Positions 18,108-24,568 of a stretch of 34,988 nt of DNA are shown here, one piece after another. The translations under genes and the position numbers were made by a program. Within the stretch, counting starts at the first letter, position 1. Each line of letters opens with the position of its first letter. Where the stretch lies: NCBI GenBank assembly GCA_030528565.1, contig JAUMYP010000022.1:1-34988 (forward strand), in the 5' to 3' direction. The notes under the pieces were generated by a model. The model searched no databases. It was not told the DNA's origin and saw only the letters and a program-made list of their open reading frames with translations. Source of the DNA: Pseudomonadota bacterium (GTDB taxonomy: Bacteria > Pseudomonadota > Gammaproteobacteria > Xanthomonadales > Xanthomonadaceae).

Positions 18108-18676
18108 TAGCTGTTTCCTGGTGCGTCACAAGCCGTATTGGTCACACGAGTGATTGAAACCCGCCCCATGTTCAGATGGATATCCCTGGCATTTTCATTG
18201 GGCAGGTCCTTGGTGCAAATCCTCAAGGTACCGACTTGTACAGGTGTACTGGCATTGCCCATGCGTACAAAGCCATCAGGCAGATACCACACCCGGTTGG
18301 TGGAAATCGAATTGCTGGAAATGACCTCAATATTGGCTGCATCAATGCGGATATCACGCAATACCGTGGTCATGCCGTTTTTGTTTGCAGCGATAATCAC
18401 CCGCTTCCAGTTGCTGCCGCCGCATGCACTGCCATTGCTACTGGGGCAGACATCTACCCGGGCATTAGTCCGCAAGGCTTCCATGCGGGCATTCTGGAAA
18501 ACCGCCAACATTTCATTGCTGCTGGCCGTCAGGCGGCTTCTTTGCAGCATATTGCGAAAGCTGGGTATGGCAATCCCGGCGATAATGGCAAGCACCGCGA
18601 CTGTAATTGCCAGCTCCACCAGGCTAAAGCCCGCTTGCTGCTGGCTGGACTTGTATTGGGTGTGTTTGATAAGCAT
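18107..18676 (-). CDS. fimT: GspH/FimT family pseudopilin
   Basis: A 189-residue pseudopilin of the GspH/FimT/FimU type, the first gene of the minor pilin operon. The leader ends QQQAG (Gly16) and is followed by FSLVELAITVAVLAIIAGIAIPSF, with Glu5. Next comes the GspH-typical helix LTASSNEMLAVFQNARMEALRTN. The ATG at 18676 has a strong Shine-Dalgarno GGGAGG just upstream. The open frame continues to 18748 but would overlap the divergent kinase start. Only 51 bases separate the two divergent genes. A TAGACT box lies about 30 bases upstream of the ATG without a good -35 partner, so the promoter may need an activator. Confidence 0.9.
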   Translation of the reverse strand: MLIKHTQYKSSQQQAGFSLVELAITVAVLAIIAGIAIPSFRNMLQRSRLTASSNEMLAVFQNARMEALRTNARVDVCPSSNGSACGGSNWKRVIIAANKNGMTTVLRDIRIDAANIEVISSNSISTNRVWYLPDGFVRMGNASTPVQVGTLRICTKDLPNENARDIHLNMGRVSITRVTNTACDAPGNS

Positions 18677-18727
18677 ACGCCCTCCCTTCTTGCCAGCGAG
18701 TCTAAACAAAGACGCGATTGCAGGCTG

Positions 18728-19819
18728 ATGAAGCTGACCAACGGCCACTCAGATGACCTTACCGGCGTTATGCTGCCGGTTATGCCGAAAAGTCCTGCTC
18801 TGCCGTCCAACAGCCCACTGCTTTTGCTGTGGCGCTCAAAGTCCATTTTGCTGACCATGTTGCTGGCCGAAACGGTGGCCATCATCCTTTCACTCACGCC
18901 CGGCCTGGTGCTGGAGCCATTGGTGTACCTGGGCTTGATGTCGCTGCTGCTGCAATGGATCGCGCTTTCAACCCTCTGTTTAACACGCTTGCTGCTGCCC
19001 TGGCTTGGCCGCCTCTCCATCACTTCACTGCTGTGTTCACTGGTTGTACTGCTGACGCTTTCTGCCATTTTGATGTCGAGCCTGGTCAGATGGCTGTTCC
19101 CCGAGATGCTGCTCCATATCTATGGCAAAACCTGGTACGGCTGGCTGCAAATCCCGGCATTGATATTGGCGCTGGGTGCCTTGGGCGCTTTTGCATTCCA
19201 TCGCCACTGGGAATCCAAGCAGCTGGCACTGCGTGCCAAGCAGGCAGAGCTGGATGTGCTGCGTGCGCGGGTTGACCCGCACTTCCTGTTCAACAGCTTA
19301 AATACCGCCGTGGCACTGGTACATATTGAGCCGGACCAGGCAGAGCAGGTGTTGCTGGACTTGTCTGACTTGTTCAGGACTGCGCTCTCAAGCAATGCGC
19401 TACATCCATTGCCACGTGAGCTGGAGCTAACCCGGCGCTATCTGGAAATTGAAAAACTACGGCTGGGCAGTCGCCTGCAGGTAGCCTGGCATTTGCCGGC
19501 ACTTTTGCCCAACAAGCCCATCCCGCCACTGACACTGCAAACGCTGGCAGAAAATGCCGTGCGGCATGGCATAGAAAAAATGCCGCAAGGTGGGCGACTT
19601 GAAATCCGCTTGTTGATGAGTGCACAAAGGCTGCGCCTCAGGGTTAGCAATCCCATGCCACAACGGCCTGGCACCCCAGAATCCACCGGTCACAGTGTCG
19701 GCATCGCGGCCACCCGGGCACGGATTGCCGCCATCAGCAAAGGGCAAGGCGGTTTACTGACTTTCATCGAAAACGGCGAATACGTTGCTGAAATCGTCCT
19801 GCCGCAGCATGTGGCATAA
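18728..19819 (+). CDS. FimS/AlgZ-like membrane sensor histidine kinase
   Basis: A 363-residue kinase of the LytS/AlgZ His_kinase family. Four hydrophobic segments (about residues 38-60, 64-90, 98-121 and 137-158) form the N-terminal membrane part, with no extended periplasmic sensor. The phosphoacceptor motif VDPHFLFNSLN carries His185. The N box is LAENAVRHGIE with Asn276, and a glycine-rich loop GHSVGIAATRARI lies at 321-333. The ATG at 18728 was chosen as the first codon after the fimT region; 18770 and 18782 are alternatives. The gene is divergent from the minor pilin operon. In Pseudomonas, FimS(AlgZ)/AlgR controls exactly this pilin operon (established). The LytTR regulator usually paired with such kinases is absent on either side. 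Confidence 0.85.
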   Translation: MKLTNGHSDDLTGVMLPVMPKSPALPSNSPLLLLWRSKSILLTMLLAETVAIILSLTPGLVLEPLVYLGLMSLLLQWIALSTLCLTRLLLPWLGRLSITSLLCSLVVLLTLSAILMSSLVRWLFPEMLLHIYGKTWYGWLQIPALILALGALGAFAFHRHWESKQLALRAKQAELDVLRARVDPHFLFNSLNTAVALVHIEPDQAEQVLLDLSDLFRTALSSNALHPLPRELELTRRYLEIEKLRLGSRLQVAWHLPALLPNKPIPPLTLQTLAENAVRHGIEKMPQGGRLEIRLLMSAQRLRLRVSNPMPQRPGTPESTGHSVGIAATRARIAAISKGQGGLLTFIENGEYVAEIVLPQHVA

Positions 19820-20490
19820 ACCTAGCCAAAGCCAGTGCTTCCGATATACCCGCCGGATTGCTCAGAACCTGCTCTCAGAGCCTGTTATAAGGTATCTTCT
19901 TGGCAGCGGACGGTGCGAGGATGTATCCCGTATTCCCCCGGATGCACGCGGTATAGAGCTACGCCTACGGTGGCAATGCCCGCGCGCCAGAGAAATGCTT
20001 TCTTGGGCAGCCACAGCAGCAAACCTCACCGTCCAGTTGCTCCGCAGTCAGGTATTTTTTCTTGCCTGCCCCTCAAAACTGAACAGCCATTCAGCATTTG
20101 CACGCAAGCAATGCTGCTTTCTGAATGCCTCTGGATGTCTGCGTCATATTGCTGAAAATCGCTGGTAAAGCCGCTGAATAGCCGTGCCCAATGTCCTATG
20201 GACTGCCGCCATCGCTGCACTTCCAAGCACAAAACTTCCTGTCAAATGTAAAGCTTTGTTCACCTTCCATTCCGTTTCTTCCTTCTACCTTTCGCCAACT
20301 TTTCGCCACCCCCTATTCAGCTTCATTCGGGTGGCTCCCCGGCGGCAGCGTCTTTTCATTCGAGACCCCCGCCCAGGGTAGATGCAGCGCCAACAGCCAA
20401 GCGCCGCCGCCCTCCCCACAACGCCATGCCGCATCGCCAGCTGCCCTTTGGGTTGCCAGCCTGCGGCGCAACGAAACAAGGAGTACGACG
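19820..20490. other. 671-base intergenic region without a recognised gene
   Basis: Between the kinase and the SleB-type gene no frame looks like a protein. It contains the near-duplicated words CAGAACCTG and CAGAGCCTG (19863-19884), a copy of the dispersed GAGCCTGTT repeat, and a 20191-20490 stretch rich in C and T. The run from about 19890 to 20175 is different in character from the flanks and could be a decayed insertion sequence, but no transposase motif was found. No riboswitch consensus was recognised, although TTCATTCG occurs twice (near 20322 and 20357) around a GC-rich segment. Confidence 0.5.
19878..19892 (+). repeat. Dispersed GAGCCTGTT repeat, copy A (divergent)
   Basis: GAGCCTGTTATAAGG, followed by TATCTTCTTGGC. 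It aligns with the copies at 24451, 26897, 30444 (minus) and 34877 (minus). Its downstream bases resemble those of the copy at 26897 (AAGG-T-CTCTTGGC pattern). Unlike three of the others it is not next to a stop codon; the kinase stop is about 58 bases upstream. Confidence 0.45.
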
Positions 20491-20946
20491 ATGAAACTGG
20501 ATTGGATTCTGTGGTTCGCCTCAATCCTTCCGCCGCAGGCCAGCGATTCTTTGTGCCTGTCGGCCACGCTTTATCTTGAAGCCCGCAACCAGCCGGTCAT
20601 CGGCCAGCAGGCGGTTGCCGAGGTCGCGCTACGGCGCGAGGACAGCGGTCTTTGGGGCAACACCCTGTGCGAGGTGGTGACTGCCCGCAAGCAGTTCGCC
20701 CCCACGCTGGTTTCGCCGCAGACCAAGCTCAGCAATATCCAGGCCTGGTCGCAGGCGGTCAATGTGGCGCTGGATGCCCAGGCCAATTGGGCGCTGCCGC
20801 AAGACCAGCGGCAGGAAATCGTGCCTGGCGCCAGTCATTTCCTGGCACACAATATTGCCCGCCCGAGCTGGCGCAATGCCTATCAGGTCGCCACCATCGG
20901 TGACCACACCTTCCTGAAGGTACAGTCGCTGCGCCGCCGCGATTGA
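20491..20946 (+). CDS. SleB-like cell wall hydrolase
   Basis: A 151-residue protein of the SleB/Hydrolase_2 family, whose members cleave peptidoglycan glycan strands. The family motif is seen as LYLEARNQPVIGQQAVAEV with the expected catalytic Glu30, then LCEVVTARKQFAP, and a C-terminal half with GASHFLAHN and WRNAYQVATIGDHTFLK. AAGGAG five bases before the ATG fixes the start; longer in-frame extensions upstream are not gene-like. There is no clear signal peptide (the N-terminus MKLDWILWFASILPP is only weakly hydrophobic), so the export route is unclear. It may be cytoplasmic until released, or depend on another system. Confidence 0.82.
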   Translation: MKLDWILWFASILPPQASDSLCLSATLYLEARNQPVIGQQAVAEVALRREDSGLWGNTLCEVVTARKQFAPTLVSPQTKLSNIQAWSQAVNVALDAQANWALPQDQRQEIVPGASHFLAHNIARPSWRNAYQVATIGDHTFLKVQSLRRRD

Positions 20947-20951
20947 TGTGT

Positions 20952-20978
20952 TTGTCATTCATCCGTTCACGTTATGCT
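20952..20978 (+). promoter_or_regulatory. Weak candidate promoter for the lipoprotein gene
   Basis: TTGTCA (20952-20957, 5 of 6 to TTGACA) and TATGCT (20973-20978, 4 of 6 to TATAAT) are separated by 15 bases, shorter than the optimal 17, just upstream of the lipoprotein ATG at 21007. It is offered because the gap between the hydrolase and lipoprotein genes is 60 bases with no other signal. Confidence 0.28.
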
Positions 20979-21006
20979 TGGCAACCCTTGATGTTGCGAG
21001 CTGCGG

Positions 21007-21486
21007 ATGAAAGCCTTACCACGCATCAGCCTTGTCATGAGTTTGCTGCTCGCCCTGCTGGCCGGCTGTGCCAGCACTGGCGCGCAGCGCATTTCCGAGC
21101 CTGCCAGCAGCATCCAGCAGCTCCGCATTGATGCGCAGGGTCAATGGCAGGTTGAGCTGCGGCTGCAAAACTACAGCAATGTGGCGATGCGCTTTGACCA
21201 GGTTGACCTTGCCCTCAGCATCGACGGCAAGCCCGCCGGTCAGTTGCAGGCCGCCCCTGCGCTGACGGTTGCGGCTGAATCGGCCGAGATTCTCGCCCTA
21301 TCCCTGACCCCCAGCCTGCCGGCCAAACTGCAAGCGGCCGATGCGCTCGCCACCGGGCGCGGTTTTGCCTACCAGTTGAAGGGCACGGTCAAGGCCAGCA
21401 CCGGAAACGGCAAACCACGCAATTATTCCTTGCAACGCGATAGCGCACTTAGCCCTGCCCCCGGCTTGCCCGGCGTGCTGCGCTAA
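21007..21486 (+). CDS. Small LEA14/WHy-like lipoprotein
   Basis: A 159-residue predicted lipoprotein. The N-terminus MKALPRISLVMSLLLALLAGC has a type II signal peptide with lipobox L18-A-G-C21, so Cys21 would be lipidated. The mature part is a single domain of about 120 residues with alternating hydrophobic beta pattern (WQVELRLQNYSNVAMRFDQVDLALSIDGKPAG), similar in style to the LEA type 2/WHy fold found in other proteobacterial lipoproteins. No enzyme motif is visible. It lies 60 bases after the hydrolase gene and 18 bases before the acyl-CoA dehydrogenase, so it may be co-transcribed with the latter. Function unknown; the LEA2 assignment is by pattern only. Confidence 0.72.
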   Translation: MKALPRISLVMSLLLALLAGCASTGAQRISEPASSIQQLRIDAQGQWQVELRLQNYSNVAMRFDQVDLALSIDGKPAGQLQAAPALTVAAESAEILALSLTPSLPAKLQAADALATGRGFAYQLKGTVKASTGNGKPRNYSLQRDSALSPAPGLPGVLR

Positions 21487-21504
21487 TCGCCACGGAGAAT
21501 AGCC

Positions 21505-23301
21505 ATGAGCCAATACCGCGCTCCGCTGGACGATATCCGCTTCGTCCTGTTTGACGTTCTGGATGCCGAAGCCATCTTTGCGCATCTGGGCAAGCATGAT
21601 GTCAGCCGCGAGCTGGCCAATGCCGTGCTGGAAGAAGCGGCGCGTTTTAGCAGCCAGGTGCTGGCGCCACTCAATGCCGTTGGCGACCGGGGCTGCAGTT
21701 TCGACAAGCAAACTGGCCGCGTCACCACACCGGAGGGCTTTGCAGCGGCTTTTGCGCAGTTTGCCGAGGGCGGCTGGCCCGGTCTCAACGCACCGGAAGC
21801 ATTCGGCGGCCAGGGCATGCCGCAGGTGCTGGGCGCGGCGCTCAAAGAAATGATTAATGCCGCCAATCTTGCCTGGGGCAATTTTCCGCTGCTCTCGCAC
21901 GGTGCGACCGAAGCCCTGCTGCATCACGGCAGCCCGTGGCAGCAGGCGGTGTTCCTGGCGCCGCTGGTATCCGGGCAATGGACCGGCACCATGTGCCTGA
22001 CCGAGCCGCAGGCCGGCAGCGACCTTGGACTTTTGCGCAGCCGCGCCGAGCCGCTGCCCGATGGTCGCTACGCCATCAGCGGCACCAAGATTTTCATTAC
22101 CGCCGGTGAACATGACATGGCGGAAAACATTGTTCATTTGGTACTGGCGCGCCTGCCCGATGCCCCCGCTGGCAGCCGCGGCATTTCGCTGTTCATCGTG
22201 CCGAAGTACAAGGTGGATGAGCGCGGCCAGCCAGGCGAGCGCAACAACGTGGCCTGTGGCGCGCTGGAGCACAAGATGGGCATCCATGGCTCGGCCACCT
22301 GCGTGATGAATTTCGATGCCGCCGAAGGCTATCTGCTGGGCGAGCCGCACAAAGGACTGATGGCGATGTTCACCATGATGAACTCCGCCCGCCTGGGCGT
22401 GGGCCTGCAAGGGCTGGGGCTGGCCGAGCGCGCCCTGCAAAACGCGCTGCGCTATGCCCGCGAACGCTTGCAGATGCGCGCGCTTTCCGGGGCTGTGCAA
22501 CCTGACAAACCGGCTGATGCCATCATCGCCCACCCCGATGTGCGGCGCATGCTGCTGACGCAAAAGGCCCTGGTCGAAGGCAGCCGCCTGCTGGCCTATC
22601 ACGCCATACTGATGCTGGACATCGCCCAACACGCGCCGGACACGGACGCAGGCAAACGCGCCGATGCGCTGGTGGGCTTTCTCACCCCCATCGTCAAGGC
22701 CTGCCTCACCGAATGGGGCAATGAGTGCACCTATCTGGCGCTGCAATGTTTTGGCGGCCACGGCTATATCGCCGAGCACGGCATGGAGCAGCTGGCGCGC
22801 GATGCCCGCATCACTACGCTGTATGAGGGCACCACCGGCATCCAGGCGCTGGACCTGGTGGGCCGCAAACTGCTGCAACTAAAAGGCGAAGGCTTGCAGC
22901 CGCTTTTGCAAGAGGCGGACGCATTCTGCCAGGCACAAGCCAATAACCCCGCAGTTGCCGAATTTCTGCCGCAGCTGCAACAAGTGCTCGGCAACTGGCA
23001 GCAAATTTCGCAGCAAATCGCACAAATGGCTGCTGAAAACCCGGAGGAAATCGGCAGCACCGCCTACGACTATCTGTTTGTCTGCGGCTACAGCCTGCTC
23101 GCCTTCTGGTGGGTGCGCGCGCTGGCAGCGGCAGAAAAATCCGCGCAGAGCGATGCCTTCAAACAGGGCAAGCGCGAAACCGCCCGCTTCTATTACGCCC
23201 GTATCCTGCCGCGCATCCACAGCCATGCCGCGGCGCTAAGCAGCGGTGCAGACACATTGATGCGCCTGCCTGCCGAAAATTTCGGCCACTCACATCAATG
23301 A
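21505..23301 (+). CDS. Acyl-CoA dehydrogenase (DmdC/AcdA-like, long form)
   Basis: A 598-residue flavin acyl-CoA dehydrogenase of the long subclass that includes 3-methylmercaptopropionyl-CoA dehydrogenase DmdC. Seen are the FAD/substrate motif TMCLTEPQAGSDLGLLRSRA, ISGTKIFITAGEHDM, LEHKMGIHGSATCVMNF and LGVGLQGLGLAERALQNALRYA. The catalytic base Glu441 is in LYEGTTGIQALDLVGRKLL. The roughly 130 residues after the usual ACAD end form the extra C-terminal helical domain of this subclass. The ATG has GGAGA about 10 bases upstream. It oxidises an acyl-CoA to the enoyl-CoA and passes electrons to ETF. The chain or substrate preference cannot be read from sequence, and no DMSP genes are nearby, so a general fatty-acid role is more likely than DmdC itself. 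Confidence 0.9.
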   Translation: MSQYRAPLDDIRFVLFDVLDAEAIFAHLGKHDVSRELANAVLEEAARFSSQVLAPLNAVGDRGCSFDKQTGRVTTPEGFAAAFAQFAEGGWPGLNAPEAFGGQGMPQVLGAALKEMINAANLAWGNFPLLSHGATEALLHHGSPWQQAVFLAPLVSGQWTGTMCLTEPQAGSDLGLLRSRAEPLPDGRYAISGTKIFITAGEHDMAENIVHLVLARLPDAPAGSRGISLFIVPKYKVDERGQPGERNNVACGALEHKMGIHGSATCVMNFDAAEGYLLGEPHKGLMAMFTMMNSARLGVGLQGLGLAERALQNALRYARERLQMRALSGAVQPDKPADAIIAHPDVRRMLLTQKALVEGSRLLAYHAILMLDIAQHAPDTDAGKRADALVGFLTPIVKACLTEWGNECTYLALQCFGGHGYIAEHGMEQLARDARITTLYEGTTGIQALDLVGRKLLQLKGEGLQPLLQEADAFCQAQANNPAVAEFLPQLQQVLGNWQQISQQIAQMAAENPEEIGSTAYDYLFVCGYSLLAFWWVRALAAAEKSAQSDAFKQGKRETARFYYARILPRIHSHAAALSSGADTLMRLPAENFGHSHQ

Positions 23302-23356
23302 ACAGCGCATAAGTAGCTTGTTGTTATTTCTGGAAAAAATCATGGTTAGCAGTTTA

Positions 23357-23366
23357 CCCCCCCCCC
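23357..23366 (+). repeat. Homopolymeric C10 tract
   Basis: Ten consecutive C residues in the gap between the acyl-CoA dehydrogenase and the 327-residue protein, four bases upstream of the CRP-type palindrome. Tracts of this length slip during replication in other bacteria and can alter promoter spacing, so it is a candidate variable site. It is also a place where sequencing or assembly errors are common. Confidence 0.7.
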
Positions 23367-23370
23367 GAAA

Positions 23371-23386
23371 TGTGACATACTTCACA
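23371..23386 (+). promoter_or_regulatory. Perfect CRP/Clp-type operator
   Basis: TGTGA-CATACT-TCACA is an exact match to the palindromic TGTGA-N6-TCACA consensus shared by E. coli CRP and xanthomonad Clp. Its centre (23378.5) lies about 64-66 bases upstream of the start point expected from the TATACT box at 23432-23437, close to class I CRP spacing (-61.5). A second TGTGA follows at 23390. The target is most likely the gene at 23467. A Clp protein would respond to cyclic di-GMP instead of cAMP in many xanthomonads (family knowledge). Confidence 0.7.
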
Positions 23387-23431
23387 ATTTGTGACGTAGC
23401 TCGAAAGCTCTCTCACGCCCAATTCCCTGTT

Positions 23432-23437
23432 TATACT
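23432..23437 (+). promoter_or_regulatory. -10 box for the 327-residue protein gene
   Basis: TATACT matches 5 of 6 bases of the sigma-70 -10 consensus, 29 bases before the ATG at 23467. The position of the -35 box (about 23409-23414) reads TCTCTC, which is very poor. Together with the upstream CRP-type site this suggests an activator-dependent promoter. Confidence 0.5.
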
Positions 23438-23466
23438 CCGCCGCCTGTTGTAGAGAGCTGTTTCTG

Positions 23467-24450
23467 ATGACTACCCTGGGTTTTGCTGGAATGGATTCCA
23501 GAACACATGCTTTTTTGCATGAAGCGTTTTCTGCAGCCATAGCGCGCCTGCAAATCAACCTTCACCTTTGCTCCGATGCCAATGCCGACTTCGTCGTCGT
23601 CGATATGGACAGCCTGTATGGCCCGCTTAGCTGGCTCCAGCTCTACAACTCCGGGGCCACCGTAATCGGCTATACCGCTGCCGCACGCAGCCAAACCCAT
23701 TTCCAGCTCGCCCGGGACTTTGATGAGGCGGCCCTGGAAAAGCTTCTGGATGAGCTTGCCATCCCGCCCAAACCAGGCACCGGCATTGAAAGCGCACTGC
23801 CAGCGCCTGCGCCTGTACCCGGCCCGGAAGACACGCCCATCCAGGCAGACATGCCTGCCACCGGCCCCGGCCTGATTGAAATTGCGGCCCATACGACCGC
23901 AGGACGGCTGGGTGACTGGCTTGCCAATGGCCAGCTACACGGCCTGGTTCGCCTACAACACGACTCCGCCCCGCCCCTGATACTGGACATGGATACCGGG
24001 CATTACCACGGCCCGCCCACCCTGAAACCGTTGCTGCCACTGTTTGCCATCACGCTGCAACACGAAGATTTCGTGCCCCTGCCTGAAAACTTCGACCTTG
24101 AAGCCGCCGGGCATGAACAACAACTCTCGCGTCTGGTCTGGTTTGCCGCCCTGTTGCGCGGCGCAGGCAAATTGCTGCCGCCGCATCATCCCGATGCCCG
24201 TTACCGGCTCACCAAATGGGTGCAGACCGAGCGCGAATACCCCAAGCACCTGCGTATCGCCTCGGCACTGATGAAGGCGCCTGCCAGCATCGTGGAAATC
24301 GCCCAGGCCGCCACCGCCAGCGAGGCGGAGGTCGCCGACTTCCTCAATGCCTGCCTTGCCATCGGCAGCGCAGAAGCTGTCCTGCCGGGCGCTGAGCCGC
24401 TTCCTGAGCCGCCACGCCCCGGATTGCTGGAACGGCTGGGACTGCGCTAA
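23467..24450 (+). CDS. Unrecognised two-domain cytoplasmic protein under a CRP-type site
   Basis: A 327-residue protein that I do not recognise. No signal peptide or membrane span is visible. An N-terminal region (1-100) has hydrophobic strands ending in acidic residues (ADFVVVDMDS, then GATVIGYTA), reminiscent of a degenerate response-regulator receiver fold. The usual phosphoacceptor context is not convincing. A Pro/Ala-rich linker follows (about 103-133). The C-terminal part (about 140-327) is mostly helical and ends with a segment that could be a winged-helix-like module (HLRIASALMKAPASIVEIAQ, SEAEVADFLNACLAIG). The plan of receiver-like domain, linker and helical domain suggests a regulator or adaptor, which is inference. 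The stop TAA is followed at once by a copy of the dispersed repeat. Confidence 0.7.
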   Translation: MTTLGFAGMDSRTHAFLHEAFSAAIARLQINLHLCSDANADFVVVDMDSLYGPLSWLQLYNSGATVIGYTAAARSQTHFQLARDFDEAALEKLLDELAIPPKPGTGIESALPAPAPVPGPEDTPIQADMPATGPGLIEIAAHTTAGRLGDWLANGQLHGLVRLQHDSAPPLILDMDTGHYHGPPTLKPLLPLFAITLQHEDFVPLPENFDLEAAGHEQQLSRLVWFAALLRGAGKLLPPHHPDARYRLTKWVQTEREYPKHLRIASALMKAPASIVEIAQAATASEAEVADFLNACLAIGSAEAVLPGAEPLPEPPRPGLLERLGLR

Positions 24451-24538
24451 GAGCCTGTTCAAGGTCTCTAACGGCGCTTTCCCCAAAGCACTGCACGCTT
24501 GCGCAATTGCGGCAACGAAATAGCCACACAGACAGGCT
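24451..24538 (+). repeat. Dispersed repeat copy B, with a short inverted partner
   Basis: GAGCCTGTTCAAGG starts on the base after the TAA of the preceding gene, so TAAGAGCCTGTTCAA (15 bases) is identical to copies D and E. At the far end ACAGGCT (24532-24538) is the inverse of AGCCTGT (24452-24458), giving an 87-base unit with 7-base terminal inverted repeats. This resembles a very small non-autonomous element or an insertion-sequence remnant. It ends just before the dxs -10 box. Confidence 0.45.
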
Positions 24539-24556
24539 ATTGACAGCAACTCGACG

Positions 24557-24562
24557 TAAAAT
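24557..24562 (+). promoter_or_regulatory. -10 box giving a possible leaderless dxs mRNA
   Basis: TAAAAT (5 of 6 to TATAAT) lies only six bases before the dxs ATG at 24569. Transcription from this box would begin at or next to the A of the start codon, the TAnnnT-N6-ATG layout of leaderless messages. A TTGACA at 24540-24545 is only 11 bases away, too close to be its -35. No Shine-Dalgarno sequence precedes the ATG. Confidence 0.38.
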
Positions 24563-24568
24563 GCGCGG

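Noticed and set aside
20174-20490. A riboswitch or structured leader upstream of the SleB-like gene.
   Set aside because: I compared it by eye with cyclic di-GMP, cobalamin, TPP and manganese riboswitch consensus words and found none; the C/T richness alone is not evidence.
21505-23301. Naming the acyl-CoA dehydrogenase dmdC with a role in dimethylsulfoniopropionate breakdown.
   Set aside because: The long subclass also covers general acyl-CoA dehydrogenases, and no other DMSP pathway gene is present.
24540-24562. TTGACA at 24540-24545 as the -35 of the dxs promoter.
   Set aside because: Only 11 bases separate it from the TAAAAT box, far short of the usual 16-18, and no suitable -10 lies 17 bases downstream of it.
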